A stretch of DNA of 64,000 bases from Bifidobacterium asteroides (GCF_003202695.1 NZ_QGLL01000010.1:1-64000), one strand, 5' to 3'; counted from the stretch's first letter, positions 44,866 through 53,920 are shown. Notes: a model not told the origin generated them from the letters alone. Made by a program: numbers and translations.

Positions 44866-45636
44866 ATGGCAATCAAACAGACGGCGGGCCACGATCAGCT
44901 CGGCCGGTTCGCACCACAATTCGCCCATCTCAATGATGATGTGCTCTTCGGCCAGGTCTGGTCACGCGAGGATGAGCTTTCGGCCCGGGACCGCAGCATG
45001 ATCACCTGCGCGGGCCTAATGAGCATGGGGCTCTTTCCCCAGTTGAAGAGCCATATGGTCATGGCCAAGAGCAATGGCGTCACTCGCGCTCAAATGGTGG
45101 CGCTGATCACCCATCTAGCCTTCTATGCGGGATGGCCCAAGGCATGGTCGGCTTTCGCCCTGGCCAAGGAAGTCTACGGCGAGGGCGACCGTGACGACAA
45201 GAGCCAGGACAAGGCTGCGACCGCAGCTGAATCCAGGACCGAGCCGGATTCAGGACCCTATCCCTTGGGAGATTCAGCTGACGGACCCAATTTCAGCGGC
45301 CATGTCTGGCTGCACCGCCTAACTGATCCGGACGCGGAATGCTCAGCCGGCAATGTGACCTTCGCACCTGGGTGCGTCAACCGCTGGCATACCCACCCGC
45401 ATGGCCAGCTTCTGATCGTCACCGCCGGGCAGGGGTGGGAGCAGGAGGAGGGCCATCAGCCCCGCAGGCTGAAGCCCGGCGACGTGATCTTCTGCCCGGC
45501 AGGCGTCAGGCATTGGCATGGGGCCTCGGGCCGGTCATCCATGGCCCACATCGCCATCACTCCGGTCTCGAAGGGACAGCCCCCTGCCGAATGGATGGAG
45601 TTCCCAGACCCTGACCAGGTAGCCGCTCTGGGGTGA
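44866..45636 (+). CDS. Carboxymuconolactone decarboxylase-cupin fusion protein
   Basis: This 256-residue protein has two domains. Residues 1-110 are a CMD/AhpD-like helical domain (QVWSREDELSARDRSMITCA, GVTRAQMVALITHLAFYAGW). An acidic linker spans 111-140. Residues 145-245 are a cupin (CVNRWHTHPHGQLLIVTAGQ, LKPGDVIFCPAGVRHWHG) with metal-ligand His residues. The usual CxxC of AhpD peroxidase-type members is absent. Proteins of this fused type occur in many gut anaerobes and are often linked to redox or quinone stress, but the reaction is unknown. AAGGAGATC precedes the ATG. Confidence 0.87.
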   Translation: MAIKQTAGHDQLGRFAPQFAHLNDDVLFGQVWSREDELSARDRSMITCAGLMSMGLFPQLKSHMVMAKSNGVTRAQMVALITHLAFYAGWPKAWSAFALAKEVYGEGDRDDKSQDKAATAAESRTEPDSGPYPLGDSADGPNFSGHVWLHRLTDPDAECSAGNVTFAPGCVNRWHTHPHGQLLIVTAGQGWEQEEGHQPRRLKPGDVIFCPAGVRHWHGASGRSSMAHIAITPVSKGQPPAEWMEFPDPDQVAALG

Positions 45637-45737
45637 CCCGCGCGCCGATCCACGCAGCCTGATCTGCACAAGTACAGTGAGTCTTCGCCCTGCAGATATC
45701 GAGTCCGACGCATGCCTGACCGGTTCCCGCCTGCCTT

Positions 45738-45743
45738 TACACT
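45738..45743 (+). promoter_or_regulatory. -10 element placing rlmB on a leaderless mRNA
   Basis: TACACT (45738-45743) lies 6 bases before the rlmB ATG; CTGACC (45716-45721), 16 bases earlier, is a fair -35. Transcription would start at or next to the start codon, and no SD is present. Confidence 0.5.
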
Positions 45744-45749
45744 AAAGAC

Positions 45750-46742
45750 ATGGCTAACAAGAAAGGCCCGACCAAGGGTTCGGGCGGCAAACACCGCAAT
45801 AAACTGCGCGGGCGGGGGCCTACCCCCAAGGCCGAAGATCGTGTCTACCACAAGGCCTACAAGGCCCGGCAGGCGGCCCAGCGCAGGCAGGCAGCCGATC
45901 CGCGTCTGGCTGCCCGTCGCCGGGCTGACCGGTTCGCTTCCGATTCCGACGATCTGGTCATCGGCCGCAACGCCGTCCTGGAAGCCCTGCGCGTAGGAGT
46001 ACCGGCCAGTCAGCTCTATCTGGCCGCCCGAATGGACCATGATGACAGAACCAGGGAGATCGTGCGGCTGGCCGGACAGGAGGGACTCAACCTGCTGGAA
46101 GCTGACCGTCTGGAGATGAACCGCATCGCCCGATCCAGCAGCCACCAGGGCGTGGTCCTCAAGGTCCAGCCCTACCAGTATGCCTCCCTGCAGAGCCTGG
46201 TCGACAGGGCCGAGAAGCGCGCGGCTGCACTGGAAGGGGCCGACCAGGCGTCTAGGTTTGCCGCACGTCCGCTTTTCATCGCCCTGGATGGGGTCACTGA
46301 TCCGCAGAATCTCGGGGCCGTGATTCGTTCCGCTGCGGCCTTTGGGGCATCAGGGGTGGTTCTGCCCGAGCGTCGCAGCGCCTCGGTCACAGCTGCGGCC
46401 TGGAAGGTGTCCGCCGGAGCCGCCGCCCATCTGCCTGTGGCCCGCGTGGTCAATCTGACCAAGGCCATTCAAGGGCTCAAGGAGCGCGGCTACTACGCAG
46501 TTGGCCTGGACGGCGCAGGCAGCACCATAGTAGGCGAGACCGGCTTCGAGGCCGATCCTCTGGTGGTGGTCCTGGGCTCCGAGGGCAAGGGGCTGAGCCG
46601 CCTGGTCCGCGAGAACTGTGATGCCCTGGCCTCCATCCCCATTTCCAGCTCGGTGGAATCCTTGAACGCCTCGGTGGCAGCCGGTATCAGCCTCTACGCC
46701 GTAGCGATGGCACGCCGCCGTTCCATCAGCAAAACCAAATAG
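45750..46742 (+). CDS. rlmB: 23S rRNA 2'-O-ribose methyltransferase of the RlmB/TrmH (SPOUT) family
   Basis: This 330-residue SAM-dependent RNA methyltransferase has a very basic N-terminal extension (1-65; K/R/G/Q-rich), an RNA-binding L30e-like substrate domain (about 68-150, VIGRNAVLEALRVG) and a C-terminal SPOUT knot (LDGVTDPQNLGAVIRSAAAF, VLGSEGKGLSRLV, ISSSVESLNASVAAGISLYA), all typical of RlmB. It methylates G2251 of 23S rRNA in E. coli; the same site is expected here. No SD precedes the ATG, and a -10 box lies 6 bases upstream, so the mRNA is probably leaderless. It converges with the DUF4032 gene. Confidence 0.9.
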   Translation: MANKKGPTKGSGGKHRNKLRGRGPTPKAEDRVYHKAYKARQAAQRRQAADPRLAARRRADRFASDSDDLVIGRNAVLEALRVGVPASQLYLAARMDHDDRTREIVRLAGQEGLNLLEADRLEMNRIARSSSHQGVVLKVQPYQYASLQSLVDRAEKRAAALEGADQASRFAARPLFIALDGVTDPQNLGAVIRSAAAFGASGVVLPERRSASVTAAAWKVSAGAAAHLPVARVVNLTKAIQGLKERGYYAVGLDGAGSTIVGETGFEADPLVVVLGSEGKGLSRLVRENCDALASIPISSSVESLNASVAAGISLYAVAMARRRSISKTK

Positions 46743-46831
46743 CCTTGGCAGGTATCGGCAATCTGGACGCGATCAGACCACGCAGCAACAGCCAGCATGC
46801 AACAGAACCTTGCCGCACACAAACCCAAGAG

Positions 46832-48508
46832 TCAGCTGGAGGCCCAGACCGCGTCATCCTGATCGTCCTGGTCGGCAGCCGCATCCAGGCTGCCGGGGGC
46901 GTAGACCGATCTCAGCGAGTTTCGGCCGCCATTCGTATCCTCAAAGGATGATTGCGACGGCACTCCCCCGCGCGCTCGATCACGATCCGTCTGGGCGTCT
47001 GCTCCGGCCTGGCCTCCAGCCTTGGTCTGGATGTTCATGTCACTGTTGTTCGCGTCTTGGCCGCCCACCTCGCGGCCACCTGCGTCCTTGCCGGTCCTAT
47101 CATGCGAGGCTTGCCCATCCTGACCAGCCTGAGCATGAGTGCCCTGCCAATTCATCTCGTCATCCACCACACCGGCATCGGCCTCTTCATTGATGGTCCT
47201 CATGTCTTCGGAGTCCAACCGGTACTCGGGCAGGGATTCGCTGATATAGCTCTGCACGGCCTCGGCCATGGGCACGTCGTGACCGGCCTTCTCGGCCATC
47301 AGCCAGCGGTGGGTCAGCACTTCATGGAAGAACTGGGCCGGTTCGATCTGCGAGCGGTATTCCGGCGGGATCATGCGCACGGTGGGCTCGAAGACCTCGC
47401 GCATCCAATCGGTGGCCACAATCTCCAGGTCCTCGCCCTGTCGCCAGGTGGATGCCCGGTAGGCATCCAGATCGTTGAGCAGCCGCCGGGCCTGGTTCTC
47501 CTGCACATCCAGACCGGTCAGCCTCAGCAGCTTGCGGGAGGCATAACCGGCATCGACCACCCTTGGGCGCACCAGCACCCGGTTGCCATCCTCCTCGGTC
47601 TTCATCTCCAGCTCGTCTACGTCGAAGCCCAGATCGTTGAGCCGGTTGACGCGGCGCTCGATCTTCCACATCTCATCCGGATCGAAGCTGTCCACGTCTG
47701 TCAGCGCGCTCCACAGTGAGTGATAGCGGTCCACTAGCCGGTTGCCTACGCCGACCTCGTCCACCTCGCCAGCCAGCAGGTTGCCGGAACCCAGATCCAT
47801 AAGCTCGCCGATGATGTTGGTCCTGGCCAGGTCGATGTCATACTCGCGCTGCCCGTCGGTCAGGCTGGGATGCAGATCGCCAGTCTCGGCATCGACCAGA
47901 CAGGCCGAAAAGGCATCGGCGTCACGCAGGAAGAGCACGTTGGACAGGGAGACATCTCCCCAGTAGAAACCTGCCAGATGCAGCCTCACCAAGAGGACCG
48001 CCAGGGCATCGATCAGGCGCTCGGCCGTGTCCGGACGCAGATTACGGGCGAATAAGGCGCGATAGGGCAGCGAGAACTTGAGATGCTGAGTAACCAGCAT
48101 GGCCTCCAGAGGCTCGCCCTCGCGAGTATGCCGACCGGTGACTACAGCGATGGGGTTGACCGTAGGAAGTTCCAATTTCTGCAACTTACGCAGGAGCTCA
48201 TACTCACGCTCGGCCACCCGCTGGGTGATTTCCTTCATGGCGTAGACATCGTCGCCCACGTGTACAAAGCGGACCACGTGCCGGGAGATGCCTCTGGGCA
48301 GGTTGGCCAGCAGATCCCGAGGCCAGGTGGCCAAAGGCCGCTCCCAAGGCAGTGTGAACATCCTGGGATTGGAGCTGGTGGCCGTGATGTGCAAGGCAGC
48401 TGGCTCCTGCTCGTAAGAGGGATCGGCCGTGGTTTTTATCGAGGTGGCTTTCAGGGCACGGGGATCCAGAGAGGAGGCCGTTGCCCGGTTGATATTCACG
48501 CTAGTCAT
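46832..48508 (-). CDS. DUF4032 protein with Kdo/WaaP-like kinase fold
   Basis: This 558-residue actinobacterial protein has a kinase-like N-terminal half (about 40-290): MKEITQRVAEREYELLRKLQ supplies a possible VAIK/Glu pair, and HLAGFYWGDVSLSNVLFLRD followed by ACLVDAETGDLH matches the catalytic HxDxxxxN and DxE loops of lipopolysaccharide-kinase relatives. The DUF4032 region follows (about 300-440). The C-terminal 110 residues are low-complexity (Asp/Gln/Gly/Ala-rich) and probably disordered. Start 48508 has GGAGAAGC before it. Function is unknown. It converges with rlmB and lies downstream of the ABC ATPase gene, separated from it by a strong hairpin. Confidence 0.83.
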   Translation of the reverse strand: MTSVNINRATASSLDPRALKATSIKTTADPSYEQEPAALHITATSSNPRMFTLPWERPLATWPRDLLANLPRGISRHVVRFVHVGDDVYAMKEITQRVAEREYELLRKLQKLELPTVNPIAVVTGRHTREGEPLEAMLVTQHLKFSLPYRALFARNLRPDTAERLIDALAVLLVRLHLAGFYWGDVSLSNVLFLRDADAFSACLVDAETGDLHPSLTDGQREYDIDLARTNIIGELMDLGSGNLLAGEVDEVGVGNRLVDRYHSLWSALTDVDSFDPDEMWKIERRVNRLNDLGFDVDELEMKTEEDGNRVLVRPRVVDAGYASRKLLRLTGLDVQENQARRLLNDLDAYRASTWRQGEDLEIVATDWMREVFEPTVRMIPPEYRSQIEPAQFFHEVLTHRWLMAEKAGHDVPMAEAVQSYISESLPEYRLDSEDMRTINEEADAGVVDDEMNWQGTHAQAGQDGQASHDRTGKDAGGREVGGQDANNSDMNIQTKAGGQAGADAQTDRDRARGGVPSQSSFEDTNGGRNSLRSVYAPGSLDAAADQDDQDDAVWASS

Positions 48509-48543
48509 GCTTCTCCGTCCCATTGCCGCCCATCCTATACGGG

Positions 48544-48578
48544 AGGAGCCCCGCACGGATGCGCCGCGCGGGGCTCCT
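48544..48578 (-). terminator. Terminator-like hairpin after the ABC ATPase
   Basis: AGGAGCCCCGC (48544-48554) and GCGGGGCTCCT (48568-48578) form a perfect 11-bp stem, 101 bases after the ATPase stop and just before the DUF4032 gene. No U-run follows. Confidence 0.6.
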
Positions 48579-48678
48579 GGTCACCCGGTCAACAAGGAAA
48601 GGAAATGATATCGACAATCAATACGGGCTCTGCGGGTCGGCGGAAAACCGTTGCCGAATCGCAGAGTCGCAGGAGGGC

Positions 48679-49806
48679 TCAGTTCAGCCGCAGCTCGGTG
48701 GCCGGGGAGAACAGGTGCATCTTGGCAGGATCGATGTGGATCTTGACCACGTCGCCCACCTTGGGCAGGTCGCGCGGATTGACGCGAATGGTGGTCAGCT
48801 TGTTCTGGTCGGACATGACGATGGACTGCTCAGCCGCACTGTTGTCGGTCAGAATGTTGCCGTAGATGTAGCCGTCGGAACCCAGGTCCTCCACGTTGGC
48901 CACCTTCAGAGAGAAGGCTTCGGGCTCAGCGGCACCAGCCAAAGAAGCATCCTCGGGACGGAAGCCCACGACGATCTTGCCTTGATCGTCGGGGGTCAGC
49001 TTGCCGACGGCCTCGCGCGGCAGGCTGATGGTGTCCTCACCGATCTTGGCCTGTCCGTTGACCACGGGATGGATGTTGATGTTCATAGAGGGCGACCCGA
49101 TGAAGCCGGCCACGAAAACGTTCTCGGGCCGATCATAGAGCTCGGTAGGCGCGCCAACCTGCTGCAGGACGCCCAGCTTGATGACGGCGATCCTGTCGCC
49201 CATGGTCAGAGCCTCGGTCTGATCGTGGGTCACGTACAGGGTGGTGACGTTGAGCTGACGCTGCAGGGCGGCGATCTGGGTACGGGTCTGGACACGCAGC
49301 TTGGCGTCCAGGTTGGACAGAGGCTCATCCATCAGGAAGACCTTGGGCTGCCGCACAATGGCGCGGCCCATAGCTACACGCTGACGCTGACCACCGGACA
49401 GAGCCTTGGGCTTGCGGTCCAGGTACTCGGTCAGATCCAGCACCTCTGCAGCCTTCTCCACCCGCTGGCGGATCTCATCCTTGGGTGTGCCGGCGATCTT
49501 CAGGGCGAAGCCCATGTTGTCGGCTACGGTCATATGAGGGTAAAGGGCGTAGTTCTGGAAGACCATGGCGATGTCGCGATCCTTGGGCTGCATGGTCGTC
49601 ACGTCCTTGTCGCCAATCATGATGCGGCCCTTGTTGACCTCCTCCAGGCCGGCCAGCATGCGCAGGGTGGTGGACTTTCCGCAGCCGGAAGGCCCTACCA
49701 GAACCAGAAATTCACCGTCTTTGATGTCCAGACTGAGGTCACTGACCGAGGGCTCATCGTTGCCCGGGTAGATACGAGTGACGTGGTCGAATACCACTTC
49801 TGCCAT
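48679..49806 (-). CDS. Sugar ABC transporter ATP-binding protein, MsmK/UgpC type
   Basis: This 375-residue ATPase has Walker [22 protein letters not shown]-loop [15 protein letters not shown], signature [20 protein letters not shown], Walker [17 protein letters not shown]-loop [14 protein letters not shown] and a C-terminal TOBE/MalK-like regulatory domain (about 240-375; [11 protein letters not shown]). No binding protein or permease is adjacent, so it is probably the shared energiser of several CUT1 sugar transporters, as MsmK is in streptococci; the transporter at 1-1668 is a candidate client. AAAGGATG precedes the ATG. The promoter has tandem repeats in its spacer. Confidence 0.93.
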   Translation of the reverse strand: MAEVVFDHVTRIYPGNDEPSVSDLSLDIKDGEFLVLVGPSGCGKSTTLRMLAGLEEVNKGRIMIGDKDVTTMQPKDRDIAMVFQNYALYPHMTVADNMGFALKIAGTPKDEIRQRVEKAAEVLDLTEYLDRKPKALSGGQRQRVAMGRAIVRQPKVFLMDEPLSNLDAKLRVQTRTQIAALQRQLNVTTLYVTHDQTEALTMGDRIAVIKLGVLQQVGAPTELYDRPENVFVAGFIGSPSMNINIHPVVNGQAKIGEDTISLPREAVGKLTPDDQGKIVVGFRPEDASLAGAAEPEAFSLKVANVEDLGSDGYIYGNILTDNSAAEQSIVMSDQNKLTTIRVNPRDLPKVGDVVKIHIDPAKMHLFSPATELRLN

Positions 49807-49965
49807 TGTTCATCCTTTCATCGGCAGGTACGTGCCGAACGATCCGTAGTGAAGGGGTTGATGTTCACTGTGGTTTCCGTCCTGGGGTCAACACCGACAT
49901 CGGCATGGCCATGTGACGGTTTTCTATTGTGCGGTTAAGAGAAACTCTCCCTTGAGCCAGTGCCT

Positions 49966-49995
49966 ACTATACACCGATATACACCGATGCCTGAA
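49966..49995 (-). promoter_or_regulatory. Promoter of the shared ABC ATPase with tandem repeat spacer
   Basis: On the minus strand TTCAGG (49990-49995), 18 bases, then TATAGT (49966-49971). Two exact tandem copies of ATACACCGAT (49969-49978, 49979-49988, plus-strand orientation) fill the spacer and part of the -10 box. The leader to the ATG at 49806 is about 150 bases; nothing else was seen in it. Confidence 0.5.
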
Positions 49996-50092
49996 TTAGC
50001 CGTGCGTGCCGTTGACTATGATCGGGCTTGCCGGGATTGGCAGAAATCCCATGATTTCGCAGTTTCAGCGAACACACGAGAGCCTTGCTGAC

Positions 50093-50491
50093 TCAATCCT
50101 TGGGCTTGGCTGAATCTTCGGAACCGCGCTCGAAGACCGTTCTGGCCACATTGATCGCATTAATGACCCTCGGAAAACCCACGTAGGGAGCGCATTGAAG
50201 TATGGCTTCGACCACGGCCGCCTTGCTCAGCCCTACATTCAGGGCTCCCTGTATGTGAACAGCCAACTGCGGAGCCGTATCCCCCTGCGTAACCAGACTG
50301 CCTATCGTAACCAGCTCACGCTGCTGAAGATCGAGTCCTTTCCGGGTGTATATGTCGCCGAAGGCGAATTCTACTATCCAGCGGCCAAGATCCGGGGCTA
50401 TGTCCTGCAGGGAGTCAATGACTGCCTGACCTCCCTTGCCGTCGATGGCGGCCAAGGCCTCAGATCCCTTTTCAAAACGCGAAGCTTCCAT
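50093..50491 (-). CDS. Carboxymuconolactone decarboxylase family protein
   Basis: This 132-residue single-domain CMD-like protein (RWIVEFAFGDIYTRKGLDLQ, QRELVTIGSLVTQGDTAPQL, VEAILQCAPYVGFPRVINAI) is close to the gamma-carboxymuconolactone decarboxylase and MdcD-independent AhpD-like groups. It has a single Cys at the position before APYVGFP rather than the AhpD CxxC, so peroxidase activity is not expected. Bifidobacteria lack the aromatic pathway, so the substrate is unknown. SD is weak. It is divergent from the kinase gene at 50664. It lacks the cupin found in the fusion protein at 44866. Confidence 0.85.
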   Translation of the reverse strand: MEASRFEKGSEALAAIDGKGGQAVIDSLQDIAPDLGRWIVEFAFGDIYTRKGLDLQQRELVTIGSLVTQGDTAPQLAVHIQGALNVGLSKAAVVEAILQCAPYVGFPRVINAINVARTVFERGSEDSAKPKD

Positions 50492-50663
50492 AAAGTCTAT
50501 TCTTTCTATTGTTTTGCATATTTTCCCGCAGATAATATTGCATCGATGCCTGTTTACGCATTATACCATCGGCGGCCAAGCCTCCTCCGGCAATTGGAAA
50601 TGCGACGAAACCGCAGAAGGCGACAATCAGGTCCTTTTCAACAAGGCGGGGCACAATGGAGAT

Positions 50664-52685
50664 ATGAGCGATCTTGAGGGATTGGATCTGAAGCCTGGAC
50701 GGCTGGTCGGGGGCTACACCCTGATCGAGCCTCTGGGCGGCGGCGCCATGGGTTCCGTCTGGCGCGCACGTGATGACGGGGGCCAGGACTACGCCATGAA
50801 GATCCTGCGGGAATCCCTGGCAGAGGACGACCAGGACTCACCCGACAGCCCAGAAGAGCGTAACCGCGCCTCGGCCCGCGAGCGCCTGCGACGCGAGGCT
50901 CTGGCCCTGCAACGGATCCGCCATCCAGGCGTCTGCCGGATCGTGGATATGGAGCTTGATGATGCCTTGGCCTTCATCGTGACCGAACTGATCGAAGGGC
51001 GCAATCTGCGCGACGACGTGGCTGTCAATGGCCCTTACCGGGGCGACGACCTGGAACGGCTGACGCGGAAGCTGACCGATGCCGTCGCAGCCGTGCACCA
51101 AGCGGGTATCGTCCACCGGGACATCAAGCCCACCAACGTCATGATTTCGGTCTCTGGACCGGTGCTGGTGGACTTCGGCATCGCCATGGGCCAGGGGCAA
51201 AGCCACGTGACCCGGACAGGACTGGTCATGGGGACCCCTGGCTTCATCGCCCCTGAGATCATCGACGGAGCTGAGGCTGATCAGGGAACCGACTGGTGGA
51301 GCACAGCAGCCGTTTTGGCATACGCAGCTACCGGACGAGCTGTCTTCGGCACCAAACCCATGATGGCGGTGCTGGAGCGCGAAGCCTCGGGCAATGCCGA
51401 CCTATCCGGGCTGCCCATAGGCACCATGAAAGCCCTGCGATCGGCCCTCTCCCCTAACCGGATGGCGCGCTGCACACCCCAGGAGCTCTTGGAGGCCATC
51501 AGCCGGGATGCCATGGACCCGCAAGCCTGGCAGCTTGAGCAGGACGACCAGGATGTGAGCGGGCAGCAGACCGACGGGAAGCCAAACAAGGATCGTCAGG
51601 AGACGATGCGCCCTTTTGGCGACGACTCTTCGGAGGCTGAAAGACGGGCCGACGCCCCCACTATGCTCGTCGAGCCGGCAACCATAACCATGCCGTCGAG
51701 CGCGCAGGCTGATCCAGAAAGTCCGCGAACGGCCTGGTCACGGCTCCTGACAGACGGCAAAGCCGATGAACGAACGACCCTCCTGCCTGACTTGGAGCAG
51801 CCCACCAGCCTTTTGAATCCTCTTCCGGCGGCCGAGGAGCAGACGCAGACTTGGCAGGACCATCAGCCCCTAGCCGACCGTCAAGATCTTCAAGCCACCA
51901 GCCTCCAGGACCCGTTGCCGCCGGCCCGGCCCCTGTCCGACGGGTACCACAGCGGCATGAATGCCCACTGGCTGGGGGACCAGCCCGCCGCCCAGATTCG
52001 ACGCCTGCGCTACCTCAATGCCGGAACCCCCTGCCTGGTCATGCTGGGAATGCTCCCTGCCCTGCTGACAGCACTGGCCCCGGTCTCGGCTCTGGCGACC
52101 GCCGGAATCCTCCTCTGGGCCCTCAGCACCGCAGGATGGAGCATTAAAGCTCAGATCGAACGCGAACTGCGCCGTGACGGCCCTCGGCGAGGCACTGACC
52201 GTCTGCTGAACGCAGCTGCCCTTCCCTGGCACCTGCTCAGGGGACTGGCAGCCGCTCTGCTGCGTCTGCCGGGCATAATCCTCATACAGGTTCTGGTCGC
52301 CCTGCCGCTGACCTGGGCGGGCATCCTCACCACTGTTCGTGCAGGCCTGACCCTGGGCGGGCATCTGCTGACCTTACCCCTGCCAGCGGCTAGACCTCTA
52401 TCCGCGGGCGGACTGGCCATGGCTCTGGCGACACTGGTCGGCTGGCTGCTGACGACGCTGCCGACGAAGAATCGCTCAGACCATAAAGTCGGCAGCGGCA
52501 ACATGGCCCTGCGTCTGGCGGCGGGCCGCATCCCCCTGGGACGCCAGGATCCCGAAGCGCCAGGCAATCCTCGCCGCGGGTGGATTCTGCTCCTGCTCTG
52601 GCTGCTGATTGTGGCCGTCCTGGTAGCCGGGCTGATCGTCCAGCCTTCCATGGACTGGTCCCCCATTCGCCTCCTGCGCGTCTAA
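50664..52685 (+). CDS. Eukaryote-like Ser/Thr protein kinase with multi-helix membrane tail
   Basis: This 673-residue protein has a full kinase domain in residues 15-285: G-loop LGGGAMGSVW (24-33), Lys46 in YAMKIL, catalytic HRDIKPTN (151-158), DFG 170-172, and GTPGFIAPEII (190-200). A Gln/Asp/Thr-rich linker (290-430) follows. The C-terminal region has about five hydrophobic segments (about 455-660) including LVMLGMLPALLTALAPVSAL and the last helix WILLLLWLLIVAVLVAGLIV. No PASTA repeats, unlike PknB, so it is not the classical cell-wall kinase. Start 50664 is chosen because kinase similarity starts there and the frame upstream is non-conserved; GGAG is close (2 bases). The DsbA-like gene follows 61 bases later. 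Confidence 0.9.
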   Translation: MSDLEGLDLKPGRLVGGYTLIEPLGGGAMGSVWRARDDGGQDYAMKILRESLAEDDQDSPDSPEERNRASARERLRREALALQRIRHPGVCRIVDMELDDALAFIVTELIEGRNLRDDVAVNGPYRGDDLERLTRKLTDAVAAVHQAGIVHRDIKPTNVMISVSGPVLVDFGIAMGQGQSHVTRTGLVMGTPGFIAPEIIDGAEADQGTDWWSTAAVLAYAATGRAVFGTKPMMAVLEREASGNADLSGLPIGTMKALRSALSPNRMARCTPQELLEAISRDAMDPQAWQLEQDDQDVSGQQTDGKPNKDRQETMRPFGDDSSEAERRADAPTMLVEPATITMPSSAQADPESPRTAWSRLLTDGKADERTTLLPDLEQPTSLLNPLPAAEEQTQTWQDHQPLADRQDLQATSLQDPLPPARPLSDGYHSGMNAHWLGDQPAAQIRRLRYLNAGTPCLVMLGMLPALLTALAPVSALATAGILLWALSTAGWSIKAQIERELRRDGPRRGTDRLLNAAALPWHLLRGLAAALLRLPGIILIQVLVALPLTWAGILTTVRAGLTLGGHLLTLPLPAARPLSAGGLAMALATLVGWLLTTLPTKNRSDHKVGSGNMALRLAAGRIPLGRQDPEAPGNPRRGWILLLLWLLIVAVLVAGLIVQPSMDWSPIRLLRV

Positions 52686-52746
52686 GGCCATGCTCCACCC
52701 CTGGCGGCTACACTATGCTCAGTATGCCAAGGAAAGGATCCAGGTC

Positions 52747-53670
52747 ATGTCCAAAGGCAAGCAGAACCGTCAGGCCGCGCTCAAGGCCCAGGAAGAGGCC
52801 CGACGGCTCCAAGAGGCCAAGGAACGACGCCAGCAGACCATGATCGGCGTCATCGTCACCGTGGTGATCATTGCCATGATCGCCCTAGGCGGATTCGTTT
52901 ACTGGCGCAGCCATCGCCCGGTCAAGACCCAGGACCTGGAGCAGGCCCGTCAGGCTGTCGCACGGGTCAAGGAGAAGCCCTCGGCCGCCAACGACCAGGG
53001 CGGCTTCCTGATCAGCTCACAAGGGCTCAATAAGCCGGTGGCCAAGGCTCCAACCGTGGAGATCTACATGGACTTCATGTGCCCAGGCTGCGGCGCCCTG
53101 CACCGCGGGCTGGACTCCACCCTGACCGGTCTGGTGGATGCCGGACAGATCAACCTGGTCATCTACCCCATGAGCTTCATGGACCGGCTCTCCACCGACA
53201 GCTACTCGACCAGGACAGGCACGGCCACCATCTACGTGGCTCAGCACGATCCCGACCATCTGCTGCCCTTCATCGCCAATCTCTACGCCAAGGACTTTCA
53301 GCCGGACGAGTCCGACTACCATCCCATCAGCAACGACAAGATTCGCCAGCAGGCCATCAAGGCCGGGGTCGATCCCCAAGTGGCCGACCAGGCAGTCAAG
53401 GGGCACTACCGGGCCTGGATCAAGGCCATGGATACCTATACCCCCCTGCGCAAGGAGCTCTGGAATCCAACCGGGGCCAACAAGGGGCAGATGAGCACGC
53501 CCACGGTGCGTATCAACGGCAATTACTGGGATCTGAGTGACCTGTCCCAAGCTGGCATGGACTACCGCTCAGGCCTGCTCAAGGCTCTGGGTCTGGACCA
53601 GGCCAAGGTGGGCGTCAAGGGAGCGATGCCTGCCATCGGCGCCTCCGGTCATCCGCGCTCGCTGGATTGA
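52747..53670 (+). CDS. Membrane-anchored DsbA-like thioredoxin-fold protein
   Basis: This 307-residue protein has a charged cytoplasmic N-terminus (1-35, Lys/Glu/Gln-rich coiled-coil-like), one membrane helix (about 37-55, MIGVIVTVVIIAMIALGGFV), then an extracytoplasmic Thioredoxin_4/DsbA domain (about 95-290). The active site CPGC lies in YMDFMCPGCGALHR, and the cis-proline loop is MSTPTVRING. It probably oxidises or isomerises disulfides of exported proteins. The start at 52747 has AAGGA upstream; a frame beginning at 52690 has no SD. It follows the Ser/Thr kinase gene with a 61-base gap and is followed by the tRNA-Thr gene. Confidence 0.9.
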   Translation: MSKGKQNRQAALKAQEEARRLQEAKERRQQTMIGVIVTVVIIAMIALGGFVYWRSHRPVKTQDLEQARQAVARVKEKPSAANDQGGFLISSQGLNKPVAKAPTVEIYMDFMCPGCGALHRGLDSTLTGLVDAGQINLVIYPMSFMDRLSTDSYSTRTGTATIYVAQHDPDHLLPFIANLYAKDFQPDESDYHPISNDKIRQQAIKAGVDPQVADQAVKGHYRAWIKAMDTYTPLRKELWNPTGANKGQMSTPTVRINGNYWDLSDLSQAGMDYRSGLLKALGLDQAKVGVKGAMPAIGASGHPRSLD

Positions 53671-53709
53671 ACCAGGCAGGTATAAAGAAATTTCGCGCCT
53701 AGCGTCCTC

Positions 53710-53738
53710 TTGGGCACACGGTGATGGTACGATATCAT
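53710..53738 (+). promoter_or_regulatory. Promoter of the tRNA-Thr gene
   Basis: TTGGGC (53710-53715), 17 bases, TATCAT (53733-53738), 43 bases before the tRNA. The -10 lies inside an inverted repeat GGTACG/CGTACC. Confidence 0.6.
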
Positions 53739-53780
53739 TCCGTACCGCGGCCCGGAATGCTGTTATGGACCACCGGGACC

Positions 53781-53854
53781 GCCTCCTTAGCTCAGTTGGC
53801 CAGAGCAGCCGCCTTGTAAGCGGCAGGTCGTCAGTTCGACTCTGACAGGAGGCT
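53781..53854 (+). tRNA. tRNA-Thr (anticodon TGT)
   Basis: This folds as a standard cloverleaf. The acceptor GCCTCCT (53781-53787) pairs with AGGAGGC (53847-53853). The D arm is GCTC...AGC. The anticodon stem GCCGC/GCGGC encloses loop CTTGTAA with anticodon TGT, which reads ACA. The T arm is GTCAG-TTCGACT-CTGAC. The discriminator base is T; CCA is not encoded. The terminal CCA must be added by a nucleotidyltransferase such as that at 58199. Confidence 0.96.
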
Positions 53855-53920
53855 CTACGCTAGAAATGAACCAGCAAACCCATCTATTCAGCTTTGTCTC
53901 CAGGCGGGCTATAATAATGG

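Noticed and set aside
48523-49938. 471-codon plus-strand open frame
   Set aside because: Antisense to the MsmK/UgpC-type ATPase, whose Walker and signature motifs leave no doubt about the coding strand.
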